This document shows, piece by piece, positions 48,336-57,712 of a stretch of 64,000 bases of DNA (position 1 is the stretch's first letter; each line of letters opens with the position of its first letter). Source of the stretch: Clostridium senegalense JC122 (GTDB lineage Bacteria; Bacillota; Clostridia; Clostridiales; Clostridiaceae); contig NZ_HE611051.1 of the NCBI RefSeq assembly GCF_000285575.1, forward strand, positions 542,264 to 606,263, written 5' to 3'. The position numbers and the translations under genes are program-made. Below the pieces are notes generated by a model. It was not told where the DNA came from and made no database searches. It saw only the letters and a program-made list of their open reading frames with translations.

Positions 48336-50132
48336 AATACCAACTCCTCTGAACGCTAAACATTTTTTCATAGATTCCCCTTTTATTTACAAGACTCTCG
48401 TGTGTACCCTTTTCAGCAATTTTACCATTCTTTAGAACTAATATTTCATCAGCAATCCTTGCTGCGCCTAATCTATGTGTAATTATTAGACTAGATTTAT
48501 ATTTTGTTACTTCTGAGAATAATGTATATAATTTAGATTCACTTACAGGATCTATTGCAGCAGTAGGCTCATCTAATATAGTAAAAGCCCTGTTTAAAAT
48601 TAATGTTCTTGCAATTGCCAACCGTTGCCATTCACCACCAGATAAATCAATTCCTTTTTCATTTATCTTTCCGATTTTAGTATGCAATCCATCTTTTAAA
48701 GAATCTACCTTTTCATATAAATCTACCTCTAACAATGCACTATTTAAAAGTGAGTCTACATCAATATCTTCTGTTTTATATTCAGTAAAACCTAGAGTCA
48801 AAAAATCTCTAATACTTATTTCATATTTGTAAAAATCTTGAAATACCACCTGATAAAAAGCTTTTAATGATGACTTAGTTAAGTTCCTTAGTTCAATACC
48901 ATCAATTGTAATTTCTCCCTCATAGGAATCATACAGACCAATAAGTATCTTTACAATGGTTGTCTTCCCTGAACCATTCTCACCTACTAATGCATATTTT
49001 TTACCTGAATGAAAAGCTAAATTTAAATTATTTAATATTTTTTTGTCTGAGTCAGGATATGAAAAAGAAACATTTTTAAATATTATTTCATGAAAATCCA
49101 TATCATTATTAAATGTAGTTTTATCATTTATATCCTCTATTTCTTCCTCTAATTTCATAAAAGTATTGAAACTATTATAAAATAAATTGTTTTTGATGAA
49201 GCTCTCCAGTACTAGAGCTAACTCTGTAGTTAAACTAGCAAATAAACTAATGCTACTTGCTAATAATGACATATATACTCCAACAGTTATATGCTTTTGT
49301 TTTAGTGGTACTATAAGAAGCAATCCAATTATCACAACCAATATTTTAGATAAGCTGTTTGAAATTCCTAATTGGATAAAAAACTTTTTAAATGCATTAT
49401 AGGTGAGATATCTCATTTCTTCATACTTTTTCTTCCAAATATTATCTACAGACGTATAATATTGAAATAATTTTCTTTCATCGGCACACTCTCTAGATGA
49501 CAGCACCTCTTGCAAATAATCAGCTCTTCTTTCTAACTCCTCTGCTGTTTCAAAAGCTTCATACTCAACTTTTCCACTCTTATACGATTGGTATAAAATA
49601 GGAACAGCTATGAGTAGAACAGCTATACCCGTCCACCAAATATATACTGAAATGACAGCAATAAAACCAATAATTTTAATAATAAGTGAAATAATATTCA
49701 AGCTGTTATCTAATCCATCTATAATATTTTTAGTAGGATCTTTTTCAATGACCGCTATTAAATTCCATGTCTTATCATCTTCAATCAATGGGTACTTTAA
49801 CTTACTTCTTTTCATCAAAATTTTATTTTGAATATAAACATTATATTTATTATAAATATTTAATCTTGTGAAGCTAATTGCTTCATTTAATAAAAAACTT
49901 CCAATTAAGCAACAGCCTATTAGCGTTATAGCTATATAAATTGATTTTAAAGTTTCCATATTATTATAGATTGCTATTGATTTATCTATAAAATTGGCAA
50001 CTGCAATTATTTGCAATGATGGAATTATGGATAATACTATATACATTACTATAAAGAAAATTATTATAGGAAAATCTCTAATAGTTAATGTTATAAAATT
50101 AAACAACTTTGAAAATTCTTTTTTAATCTCAT
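48325..50132 (-). pseudogene. ABC exporter half-transporter, first subunit (5' frameshift in a T-run)
   Basis: 602 aa: six membrane segments, then ATPase with Walker A GENGSGKTT, signature LSGGEWQRLAIARTL, Walker B FTILDEPTAAIDP and H-loop ITHRLGA. The best start is ATG 50130-50132, 6 bases after GAGG; it joins the body if one base is added to T6 at 50119-50124 (MRLKKEFSKLFNFITLT). Without that, translation would have to begin at TTG 50106, which has no binding site. It forms a heterodimer with the next gene. Confidence 0.88.
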
Positions 50133-50323
50133 CTTATACCTCACACAATTAAGTAAATTCCACATGAAAATTATAAAGTAGGCCAATTAATCTTTTTTTC
50201 TAAATGGATAATATTTATAAAACTATATTTAATGGTTTTAAATAACTTATTTTTTTAAAGAAATAGCACAAAAATAATAGAGTCATATTCAATGTTTTCT
50301 CAATAAAATAATAGATAAAAATT

Positions 50324-50788
50324 TTATCTTAAACATAATTCAATCATTTTTCTATCTACTTCATCAAATTCTTTAATGGTACTTTGTAAATCCCATAACA
50401 TAATCTTATAAATTTCATTATTTTTAACAAACTCTTTAAGTTCATCAATACAAGCATAATACATTGCTTGATATTTTATTATGTCTTTATTTTCATCATA
50501 TAGTTTAAAAATCCCTTTAAATTCTATGTTTGTTACCTTTTGATTTGTTTCTTCAAATAATTCTCTTTCCACACATTCTCTTGGGGTTTCTCCATACTCT
50601 ATACCACCAGCAGGCATCTCCCATTGATTTCTCCACCTATTAAATCCAATAAGATATTTACTATTACATTCAACTAATATTAAAGCCCCCGTAATAGGCT
50701 TGTATAACTTATTTACTAACATCTCTGTTTCTGTAATTTTAATAAAATCTAATAAAATATATCCCCATTTGTTTTTTGCTAAATACAA
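50324..50788 (-). CDS. NUDIX hydrolase
   Basis: 154 aa. NUDIX box GGIEYGETPRECVERELFEETNQK, followed by FKGIFKLYDENKD. The start lies after AGGGGGCAA. Substrate unknown; the third NUDIX gene in the window and different from the others. Confidence 0.88.
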   Translation of the reverse strand: MYLAKNKWGYILLDFIKITETEMLVNKLYKPITGALILVECNSKYLIGFNRWRNQWEMPAGGIEYGETPRECVERELFEETNQKVTNIEFKGIFKLYDENKDIIKYQAMYYACIDELKEFVKNNEIYKIMLWDLQSTIKEFDEVDRKMIELCLR

Positions 50789-50921
50789 AATATTGCCCCC
50801 TTATTTTTAATAAATCGCTACCAAAAATTTTTATTCAAACACAATCTAATCTATAATGTTATGTTTAATTACCATGCTTGTCTCATTAATAATTACATAT
50901 AAAACTCAATGCTTTACATTA

Positions 50922-51098
50922 TTAATTACAATAAAATTCAGCTTTTGAAAGCATTATTTCAAACAAATATTTATCAAATTGCTGTTTAGGAAGATACTCT
51001 GATGCATGTTCTAATAAATTTAGAGCTTCTTTATATTTCTTTTGGTTGTAAAGAGTGGTAATTTTGCTTTCAAATTACCAATACTTATTATATTCCAT
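50922..51098 (-). pseudogene. Remnant of a TPR/alpha-beta hydrolase-type gene
   Basis: Frame from ATG 51098 has an in-frame TAA after seven codons (MEYNKYW*), then runs FESKITTLYNQKKYKEALNLLEHASEYLPKQQ to a second stop at 50922. The piece looks like the helical (TPR-like) N-terminus of a larger esterase-type protein; the rest is absent. In-frame stop plus truncation mark it as dead. Confidence 0.5.
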
Positions 51099-51192
51099 AT
51101 TTAAATCCTCTTCTTCAATATTTTAATGTTTTGCCATTGCTTATGATTGTAAATTCTAATATAAATAAAAATACTTTTAACAATATTATCTC

Positions 51193-52107
51193 TTACAATG
51201 TAATCTTTAAAATTGCCATTTTATTTTTAAACTTATAATTTTGGTTATAAAGAGACCTTTCCATTGGAAAATTTTTAACATCAATATCTGCAATAATTTC
51301 CTTTACTGCATTATTGAATAATACTTTAGTGCCATGCCATAATAATTCATTTACGTATCCCTTACCTCTTTTTTCAGGGGTAACCCCAATGTAATTAATA
51401 GCACCGATATTTTTATTAAATTGTTGTGGAACTACTAATCCTACGAATTCACCTTCATTTTCATATGCTAGGTTCCACCAATCTTCATTAAAGTCAATTG
51501 TCTTTAAAATATTAAAGTATTTTATAGCTGCTTCTTTAGAACCATATTCATTTATACAATTTAGATCATCTTTGTCTAATGTATTTTCTGTAACCCTTTG
51601 TATAGCTTTTAGAAATTTATTTTCTCCAACTTCCCTTAAAGACTTAAAATTTAATACTGATGATAAATTTTCTCTATTAAATTCATCACAAATAAAGCTA
51701 CTTTTTTCTTGTACTATCTCAAATCCACATCTTAAAAATATTTCTTTATATATTTCAAATGAATCATTACCATCTGAATAAAGATGATATTCTATAGTTT
51801 TAAAATCTTCTAGTTTCATTTTATTCATGCTTTCTCTAATCAACTTATTATAAATAGATATAACATCAAAATTTCCATCCCTTAATGTTATATTCCATAT
51901 TTTAAGGTCATTGGGTTCATCTTTAAATAACCCATAAACAATCCTACCTAAAAATTCATCATTCTCTTCTACAACAAAACAGTATTCTATCTTTGTCCTT
52001 CCATCACCAAGCCACTTTAATAATTCATTTTTAAAATTACAATTATCATTTTTACTCAATGATGTATACTTGTGCAATTCCTTATTTGAAATATTTCGAA
52101 TATTTAT
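51193..52107 (-). CDS. Tandem GNAT-family acetyltransferase
   Basis: 304 aa with two GNAT folds; the second has the acetyl-CoA loop VTPEKRGKGYVNELLWH near residue 250. The first is weaker. The only frame-compatible starts after an in-frame TAG are non-standard: ATA at 52105-52107 lies 6 bases after GAGGGTG and gives NIRNISNKELHKYTSL, a natural GNAT opening. TTG at 52077 has no usable binding site and would cut 10 residues. Substrate unknown. Confidence 0.75.
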   Translation of the reverse strand: MNIRNISNKELHKYTSLSKNDNCNFKNELLKWLGDGRTKIEYCFVVEENDEFLGRIVYGLFKDEPNDLKIWNITLRDGNFDVISIYNKLIRESMNKMKLEDFKTIEYHLYSDGNDSFEIYKEIFLRCGFEIVQEKSSFICDEFNRENLSSVLNFKSLREVGENKFLKAIQRVTENTLDKDDLNCINEYGSKEAAIKYFNILKTIDFNEDWWNLAYENEGEFVGLVVPQQFNKNIGAINYIGVTPEKRGKGYVNELLWHGTKVLFNNAVKEIIADIDVKNFPMERSLYNQNYKFKNKMAILKITL

Positions 52108-52160
52108 AAACTACACCCTCAATTCTCTAACCTATTTTTTATATAATCTAATATATATAA

Positions 52161-52688
52161 TTAAATCAATTCAAAATTACATTTATCACATTTACCATCA
52201 ACTAATCTTTCACCACATTTACATACATACCCAACTACTTTAGCAGGATTACCCATAACTAATGCATAACTTGGTACATCTTTAGTCACAACACTTCCGG
52301 CTCCTATCATGCAATATTCACCTAAAGAATGACCACAAATAATTGTAGAATTTGCTCCAATGGATGCACCTTTCTTTATGATAGTTTTAGAAACCTTCCA
52401 TTCAGTATTAAAAGAACGTGGATAATAATCATTTGTAAATGTTACATTAGGCCCTACAAATACATCATCTTCTATAGTAATTCCATAATAAACAGAAACT
52501 CCATTTTGGATTTTAACTCCATTTCCAATGCATACATCATGGTCTATAAATGTATCTTTACCTATTTTACAATTCAATCCTATAATTGCATTCTCTATAA
52601 CTTGGCTATTTACCCATATGCTTGTACCTGAACCTATCTTACATAAATTTGATACATTAGCTGTGGGATGAATATAAACATTATTCAT
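52161..52688 (-). CDS. Hexapeptide-repeat acyltransferase with zinc-ribbon tail
   Basis: 175 aa. Left-handed beta-helix with many I-G-x4 repeats (IGSGTSIWVNSQVIENAIIG). The tail CKCGERLVDGKCDKCNF holds four cysteines, as in WlbB-type sugar N-acetyltransferases. It could act on UDP-sugars for cell-surface glycans. No glycan gene is adjacent. Confidence 0.85.
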   Translation of the reverse strand: MNNVYIHPTANVSNLCKIGSGTSIWVNSQVIENAIIGLNCKIGKDTFIDHDVCIGNGVKIQNGVSVYYGITIEDDVFVGPNVTFTNDYYPRSFNTEWKVSKTIIKKGASIGANSTIICGHSLGEYCMIGAGSVVTKDVPSYALVMGNPAKVVGYVCKCGERLVDGKCDKCNFELI

Positions 52689-53087
52689 AAAAAAACTCCA
52701 TCCTTTTCACTTTATTTGATAATATATTTATCAAAGCCCGAAATAAAATTAATATTCAAAAAATTATATATATTAATTAAGTAAACAATAACACTACTTC
52801 TAAAGAGTTTGTAAAATTTTAGTTTTATTTTCTTATACAATTGTACCAAAAACAAACACATAAACAAACATTAGTAACTCCTTTATCATTCTTCTTAATA
52901 ACAATTTAAAGTTATATTTACCATCTTTTCTAGCAATATATTCACTACATAAGTTAAATTTAGAACTTAAAATCTTCTGTACTTAAACCTAAGCTACTTT
53001 ATTCCAATAGAATATCTTTCTTCTAATTTTTTACTACATTCTGTAATAATAAAAAATTCAAATAAGCTATTCATTGAAAATTGATCT

Positions 53088-53216
53088 AGAAACTCTTATA
53101 TATTTTTGTTTGATTTTTGTGACCTAATCCAAGGACGGATTAGCCGGTGCATCAGACAAGGACGTCGCTTCTCCGGGTAGTCATAAAAATCAGATAAAAA
53201 TATATTTAGAGTTTCT
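53088..53216. repeat. AAGGAC-loop inverted-repeat element (possible structured RNA)
   Basis: A 36-37-base inverted repeat (53088-53123 with 53180-53216; AGAAACTCT, TTTTTGTTTGATTTTTGTGAC on the left) closes a 56-base core. The core folds as two hairpins: CTAATCC-AAGGAC-GGATTAG, and CCGG...GAC-AAGGAC-GTC...CCGG. The loops are identical. Together they make a three-way junction. A decayed relative lies at 45.06 kb. It has no ORF. Could be a miniature mobile element, or an RNA, or both. Confidence 0.65.
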
Positions 53217-53348
53217 TTGAAATTTTTACAGACTAGCGTTTTAAATTTTTTCATTATTACTTTTTAACACTATAATTTTGGTTTTTTAGGATTAGCTTTA
53301 CCCCTATGCTTAAAATTTTATATTCTATTAAATTTTAAATATAAAAAA

Positions 53349-53374
53349 AGACCGTATCAAATTTGATACGGTCT
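53349..53374. terminator. Terminator of glmS
   Basis: Perfect 13-bp palindrome AGACCGTATCAAA without loop, with A- and T-runs on both sides. Confidence 0.92.
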
Positions 53375-53392
53375 GTATTTTATCTTCTTTTA

Positions 53393-55219
53393 TTATTCAA
53401 CTGTTACTGATTTTGCTAAGTTTCTTGGCTTATCTACGTCACAGCCTTTTGCTATTGACATGTAGTAAGAGAATAATTGTAGTGGTATTACTGTTACTAC
53501 TGGTGCTAGTAAGTCCATTACTCTTGGAACGTAGATTGCACTGTTAGCAGTTTTCTCTACTTCTTTGTGTCCTTCCTTAGCTATAGCGTAAACCTTTGCT
53601 CCTCTTGAAACAACTTCTTGAACGTTACTTACTGTTTTATCAAATAACTCTTCTTGTGTTCCTAAAGCTACTACAACTGTTCCTTCTTCTATTAATGCTA
53701 TTGGACCATGTTTTAATTCTCCAGCAGCATATGCTTCTGAGTGAATATAAGATATTTCTTTTAATTTTAAAGAACCTTCTAGTGCTACAGCGTAGTCTAG
53801 TCCTCTTCCTAAGAAGAACATATCTTTTTCATTTACAGTTTCAGCAGTCATTTTTTCAATAGCCTCTTTACACTCAAATGCTTTTTCTACTTTTTCTGGT
53901 AGAGCTAACATCTCTTCTTTTATCTCTTCTAATTTTTCATTAGATACAGTTTCTTTATTTTGTGCAAAGAATAATGCGATTATATACATTGCTATTAATT
54001 GAGTTACATAAGCTTTAGTTGATGCAACTGCTATTTCTGGTCCTGCCCAAGTGTATAATACATCATCAGCTTCTCTTGATGCTGTACTTCCAACTACATT
54101 TGTTACAGCTATTACTCTTGCACCTTTTTCTTTTGCAAGTCTTAATGCTGACATTGTATCTGCAGTTTCTCCAGATTGGCTTATTATTATCATTAATGAA
54201 TTTTCATCAATGATTGGATCTCTATATTTAAATTCTGAAGCTATATCAACTTCAACTGGTATTCTAGCTAATTTTTCTATAACGTATTTTCCAACTACTC
54301 CAGCATGATAAGCTGTTCCACAAGCTACGATATAAACTTTATTTAACTTCTTGATTTCTTCTTTAGTTATAGTTATATCATCTAATTTTATTGGTTGACC
54401 TTTAACTATTCTAGATGTCATAGTATCTTTTATAGCCTTTGGTTGCTCGTGAATTTCTTTTAACATGAAGTGCTCATATCCACCTTTTTCAGCTGCATCA
54501 GCATCCCAAGTTACTTTATAAACTTCTTTTTCTATTGCATTTTCATTAGAATCTACTATTTTAACGCCTTCTTTTGTTAAAATAACAAATTCTCTATCTT
54601 CTAATAGATATACATCTCTTGTTTGAGCAAGTACTGCTGGTATATCTGATGCTATAAAGCTTTCTTCTTTTCCAATACCTACTATAAGTGGGCTGTCTTT
54701 TCTTACTGCTACTAATTTGTCTGGTTCGTTTTTAGCTATAACTCCTATAGCATAACTTCCTTCCATTTTTTTAGTAGCTTTTATAACAGCTTTTAATAAA
54801 TCTCCCTCATAGAAATAATCTACTAAGTTTGGTATTACCTCTGTATCAGTTTGAGATTTAAACTCATAACCTTCTGAAGTTAACCATTCTCTTAATTCTA
54901 TATAGTTTTCTATTATTCCATTATGAACAACACTTATAGTTTGTTCTTTATTAGAATGTGGATGTGAGTTAACATCTGATGGCTGTCCATGAGTAGCCCA
55001 TCTAGTATGTCCTATTCCTACCATTCCATGTATAGGAGACTCTTCTAATTTATTTTCAAGATTTTTTAATCTTCCTTTACATTTAGTAACTTCAATTTCT
55101 CCATTTTCGATTATTGCAACACCTGCTGAGTCATATCCTCTATACTCAAGCTTGCTTAATCCTTCAATTAGTAATGGTGCTGCTTCTCTGTTTCCAAAAT
55201 AACCTACTATTCCGCACAT
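53393..55219 (-). CDS. glmS: Glutamine--fructose-6-phosphate aminotransferase (isomerising)
   Basis: 608 aa. The N-terminal amidase domain opens MCGIVGYFGN, with Cys2 as nucleophile. Two SIS domains follow (YIVACGTAYHAG and SQSGETADT), and the protein ends DKPRNLAKSVTVE. It converts fructose-6-phosphate and glutamine to glucosamine-6-phosphate, the first step towards UDP-GlcNAc for peptidoglycan. The 321-base leader contains the glmS ribozyme, so it is feedback-regulated by its product. GGAGGA precedes the ATG. glmM, the next enzyme, lies upstream in the same direction. Confidence 0.98.
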   Translation of the reverse strand: MCGIVGYFGNREAAPLLIEGLSKLEYRGYDSAGVAIIENGEIEVTKCKGRLKNLENKLEESPIHGMVGIGHTRWATHGQPSDVNSHPHSNKEQTISVVHNGIIENYIELREWLTSEGYEFKSQTDTEVIPNLVDYFYEGDLLKAVIKATKKMEGSYAIGVIAKNEPDKLVAVRKDSPLIVGIGKEESFIASDIPAVLAQTRDVYLLEDREFVILTKEGVKIVDSNENAIEKEVYKVTWDADAAEKGGYEHFMLKEIHEQPKAIKDTMTSRIVKGQPIKLDDITITKEEIKKLNKVYIVACGTAYHAGVVGKYVIEKLARIPVEVDIASEFKYRDPIIDENSLMIIISQSGETADTMSALRLAKEKGARVIAVTNVVGSTASREADDVLYTWAGPEIAVASTKAYVTQLIAMYIIALFFAQNKETVSNEKLEEIKEEMLALPEKVEKAFECKEAIEKMTAETVNEKDMFFLGRGLDYAVALEGSLKLKEISYIHSEAYAAGELKHGPIALIEEGTVVVALGTQEELFDKTVSNVQEVVSRGAKVYAIAKEGHKEVEKTANSAIYVPRVMDLLAPVVTVIPLQLFSYYMSIAKGCDVDKPRNLAKSVTVE

Positions 55220-55371
55220 ATAAATCTTCCTCCGATATTTAAATATTTTTATTTATAGGGTTTATTATAGGGTTTACAAAAAATATAAACCTACATTCCC
55301 TATACTTGAAAGGTTTTAACACCTGATTGATATTGTGACAAAAATCGCTTTTTGCTTTTATCAATCTTTAA

Positions 55372-55545
55372 CGGTAGTGCGATACCGTGGGGCACCCGCC
55401 GAAGATTCGATACTCCCCATCCTCGTCAACTTGAAAATTTTAAAATTTCTCATAAATGAATGTTGCTATTTTAACTCTAATGTAAACACAGCCTAGCATA
55501 TCCACCTATTAACAAAATTAATTTTTCCAAGTCCTGGCGCTTTTA
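55372..55545 (-). ncRNA. glmS ribozyme (self-cleaving, GlcN6P-responsive)
   Basis: The minus-strand leader has the conserved core: cleavage site A-GCGCCAGGAC (cut between 55541 and 55540), then AGTTGACGAGGATGGGG (around 55,430-55,414), ATCGAATCTTCGGCGGGTGCCCC and a closing stem. Glucosamine-6-phosphate binding makes the RNA cut itself, and the 5'-OH mRNA is then degraded by RNase J. The ribozyme's 3' end is about 150 bases before the start codon. Confidence 0.95.
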
Positions 55546-55923
55546 AATTTATAGTTTAATATTAATTAAACCTCAATTTATTATATTCAACGGTATACCA
55601 ATGGTCAATGGATTTTTTTTCCATGAAAATTTTCAAAAATATTTTTTTAAATATTAGAATAATAATAATTTTAAAATATTTTTATTTATGATATACAATT
55701 TATTTTTATTCTTCTCTTTGTTCTACATTATTAAACATTTATTATATATTATTATTCTTTTAGTAGAATTAAGCTTACATTATATGATTTTATAAATATA
55801 TCACTGAAATTTTAAACTAAGTTTTAAAATAAAAGAAATTTCCTTTAAATATTTATAAAAAAACTACTTTTAAAACAAATTCACATCCATTTTAAAGGTA
55901 GTTTTATACTGTCTTTATATAAT
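55546..55923. other. Region upstream of the glmS ribozyme
   Basis: 378 very AT-rich bases between the ribozyme and glmM. It carries the glmM terminator and should hold the glmS promoter, which I could not place with confidence. Confidence 0.4.
55860..55905 (-). terminator. Terminator of glmM
   Basis: 16-bp stem AAAACTAC(T/C)TTTAAAA with one G-U pair and a 14-base loop, followed by T's on the minus strand. Confidence 0.8.
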
Positions 55924-57270
55924 TTAGTTTGCTTTTTTTTCTATTAACTTAGCTAAAGCATGTGCCATTTCATCTAATTCTTGTTGGTTTTTACCTTCAA
56001 GCATTACTCTTACTAATGGTTCTGTTCCAGAAGGTCTTATTAATACTCTTCCTTCACCTTCTAGTTTTTTCTCCATTTTAGCTATTTCATTTTTTATTTC
56101 TTCATCTTCATTGTGGATATTTTTCTTATCATTTGGAATTCTAGCATTTACTAAAACTTGTGGAAGTTCTGTCATAACTGATGCAAGATTACTTAAAGTT
56201 TTTCCACTTTCTTTAACTGTAGCTGCTAATTGTATTCCTGAAACTAAACCATCTCCAGTTGTATTATAATCTAAGAATATAACATGACCAGATTGTTCTC
56301 CACCTATACTATATCCACCTTTTTTCATTTCTTCTAAAACATATCTATCTCCAACTTTAGTTTTGATAGTTTTTATATTTTCTTCTTTTAAAGCTATATC
56401 TAAGCCTAAGTTACTCATAACAGTTACAACAACTGTATCTTTATTTAATTTTCCTTGTGCCTTTAAGTGTTTAGCTGCTATAACCATCATGAAATCACCA
56501 TTTATCAATTTACCATTTTCATCTACAGCTAAGCATCTATCAGCATCCCCATCAAATGCTAATCCTAAATCACATTTATTTTCAACTACATGTTTCATTA
56601 ATTGCTCTGGATGTGTTGAACCACAATCTTTATTAATATTACATCCATCAGGAGTATTATTAATAGCAAAAACCTCTGCTCCTAATTTTTTAAGAGCTAA
56701 TTCTGAAGTTTTATACGATGCACCATTAGCACAATCTATAGCAATTTTCATTCCTTTTAAATCGCCATTAACTGTAGATACTGCAAATTTAACATAATCA
56801 TCTACTGCGCTATCTACAACTATTTTCTTTCCTACATTTTCACCAGTTACAACAGGTACTCCTGCAAATTTATCTTCTATTAATTTTTGTATTTCATCTT
56901 CTAATTCATCACTTAGTTTGAATCCTTCTTTGTTAAAGAATTTTATGCCATTGTATTCAACTGGATTATGAGATGCAGATATAACAACACCTGCGTCTGC
57001 ACCATATTTTTTAGTTAAATATGCAATAGCAGGAGTAGGAATCACACCAACACATATAGCTTCTGCTCCTACTGAAAGTATTCCAGAAACTAATGCACTC
57101 TCTAACATATCTTTTGATATTCTAGTATCCATTCCAACTAATATTTTAGGTTTGTGCATTGTATCAGTTAAAACACACGCTCCAGCTTTTCCTAAATTAT
57201 ATGCAAGTTCAACTGTTAATTCACTATTAGCTATTCCTCTAACTCCATCAGTACCAAACATTCTACTCAT
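55924..57270 (-). CDS. glmM: Phosphoglucosamine mutase
   Basis: 448 aa. Active-site serine loop [17 protein letters not shown], metal loop [12 protein letters not shown], sugar-binding [10 protein letters not shown] and phosphate-binding [12 protein letters not shown] are all present. It turns glucosamine-6-phosphate into the 1-phosphate, so it follows GlmS in the UDP-GlcNAc route. GAAAGAGG lies before the start. It has its own terminator, so glmM and glmS are separate units. Confidence 0.97.
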   Translation of the reverse strand: MSRMFGTDGVRGIANSELTVELAYNLGKAGACVLTDTMHKPKILVGMDTRISKDMLESALVSGILSVGAEAICVGVIPTPAIAYLTKKYGADAGVVISASHNPVEYNGIKFFNKEGFKLSDELEDEIQKLIEDKFAGVPVVTGENVGKKIVVDSAVDDYVKFAVSTVNGDLKGMKIAIDCANGASYKTSELALKKLGAEVFAINNTPDGCNINKDCGSTHPEQLMKHVVENKCDLGLAFDGDADRCLAVDENGKLINGDFMMVIAAKHLKAQGKLNKDTVVVTVMSNLGLDIALKEENIKTIKTKVGDRYVLEEMKKGGYSIGGEQSGHVIFLDYNTTGDGLVSGIQLAATVKESGKTLSNLASVMTELPQVLVNARIPNDKKNIHNEDEEIKNEIAKMEKKLEGEGRVLIRPSGTEPLVRVMLEGKNQQELDEMAHALAKLIEKKAN

Positions 57271-57712
57271 TTGACAACCTCTTTCCTCTTATATAGTATA
57301 ACAATACTAATTTAACCTAATATGCTAATATTTTAATGACAAATAAATTACATTCTCATAAATTCTATACATTATTCTTATTATTAGACATTTTTTATCA
57401 ATTATTTATGTAAGAAATAAAAACAATGCATTAAATTATGTTAATATACTTTACCCTTACTTTAAAATATATTATATAAAAAATGCCATATAAAAATATT
57501 AAATTTATTTTATCCCTAATGTTATAAAAAGCCACCTAAAGAGCATTCATTCTTTAAAGATGACTAAATAAACCTTATGCATATAGTGTAAATTTTCTAT
57601 TTAAAATATACATAAATACACAAATTACATTATAATATAAATTTTTTCTATACACAATAAGACATATGTAAATAAAACTGATGCAAAACGCATCAGTTTT
57701 ATTTAAAATTAA
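57271..57712. other. Intergenic region before glmM
   Basis: 442 bases. It holds the bactofilin terminator (57674-57700) and an imperfect hairpin at 57531-57563 (AGTCATCTTTAAAGA paired with TCTTTAGGTGGCT on the minus strand). The promoter of glmM is expected at 57.3-57.5 kb. No gene seen. Confidence 0.5.
57674..57700 (-). terminator. Terminator of the bactofilin operon
   Basis: 11-bp perfect stem AAAACTGATGC with loop AAAAC region, then T-rich tract; just 13 bases beyond the bactofilin stop. Confidence 0.85.

Larger units (their letters stand above)
52689..53392. other. Intergenic region with gene remnant and structured element
   Basis: 704 bases. The minus strand of 52,820-53,075 carries two protein-like pieces (MNSLFEFFIITECSKKLEER and NLCSEYIARKDGKYNFKLLL) in different frames, possibly a dead gene. 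The AAGGAC element (53088-53216) and the glmS terminator follow. No intact gene. Confidence 0.5.

Noticed and set aside
46551-50132. Lantibiotic or bacteriocin export cluster
   Set aside because: Only the ABC pair exists; there is no peptide precursor, peptidase domain or immunity gene adjacent.
53124-53179. Guanidine-II (mini-ykkC) riboswitch
   Set aside because: That class has ACGR tetraloops in paired hairpins; here the loops are AAGGAC and no transporter gene follows.
54019-54308. + strand ORFs inside glmS
   Set aside because: They overlap the well-supported glmS domains and have no ribosome binding site; shadows of the coding strand.
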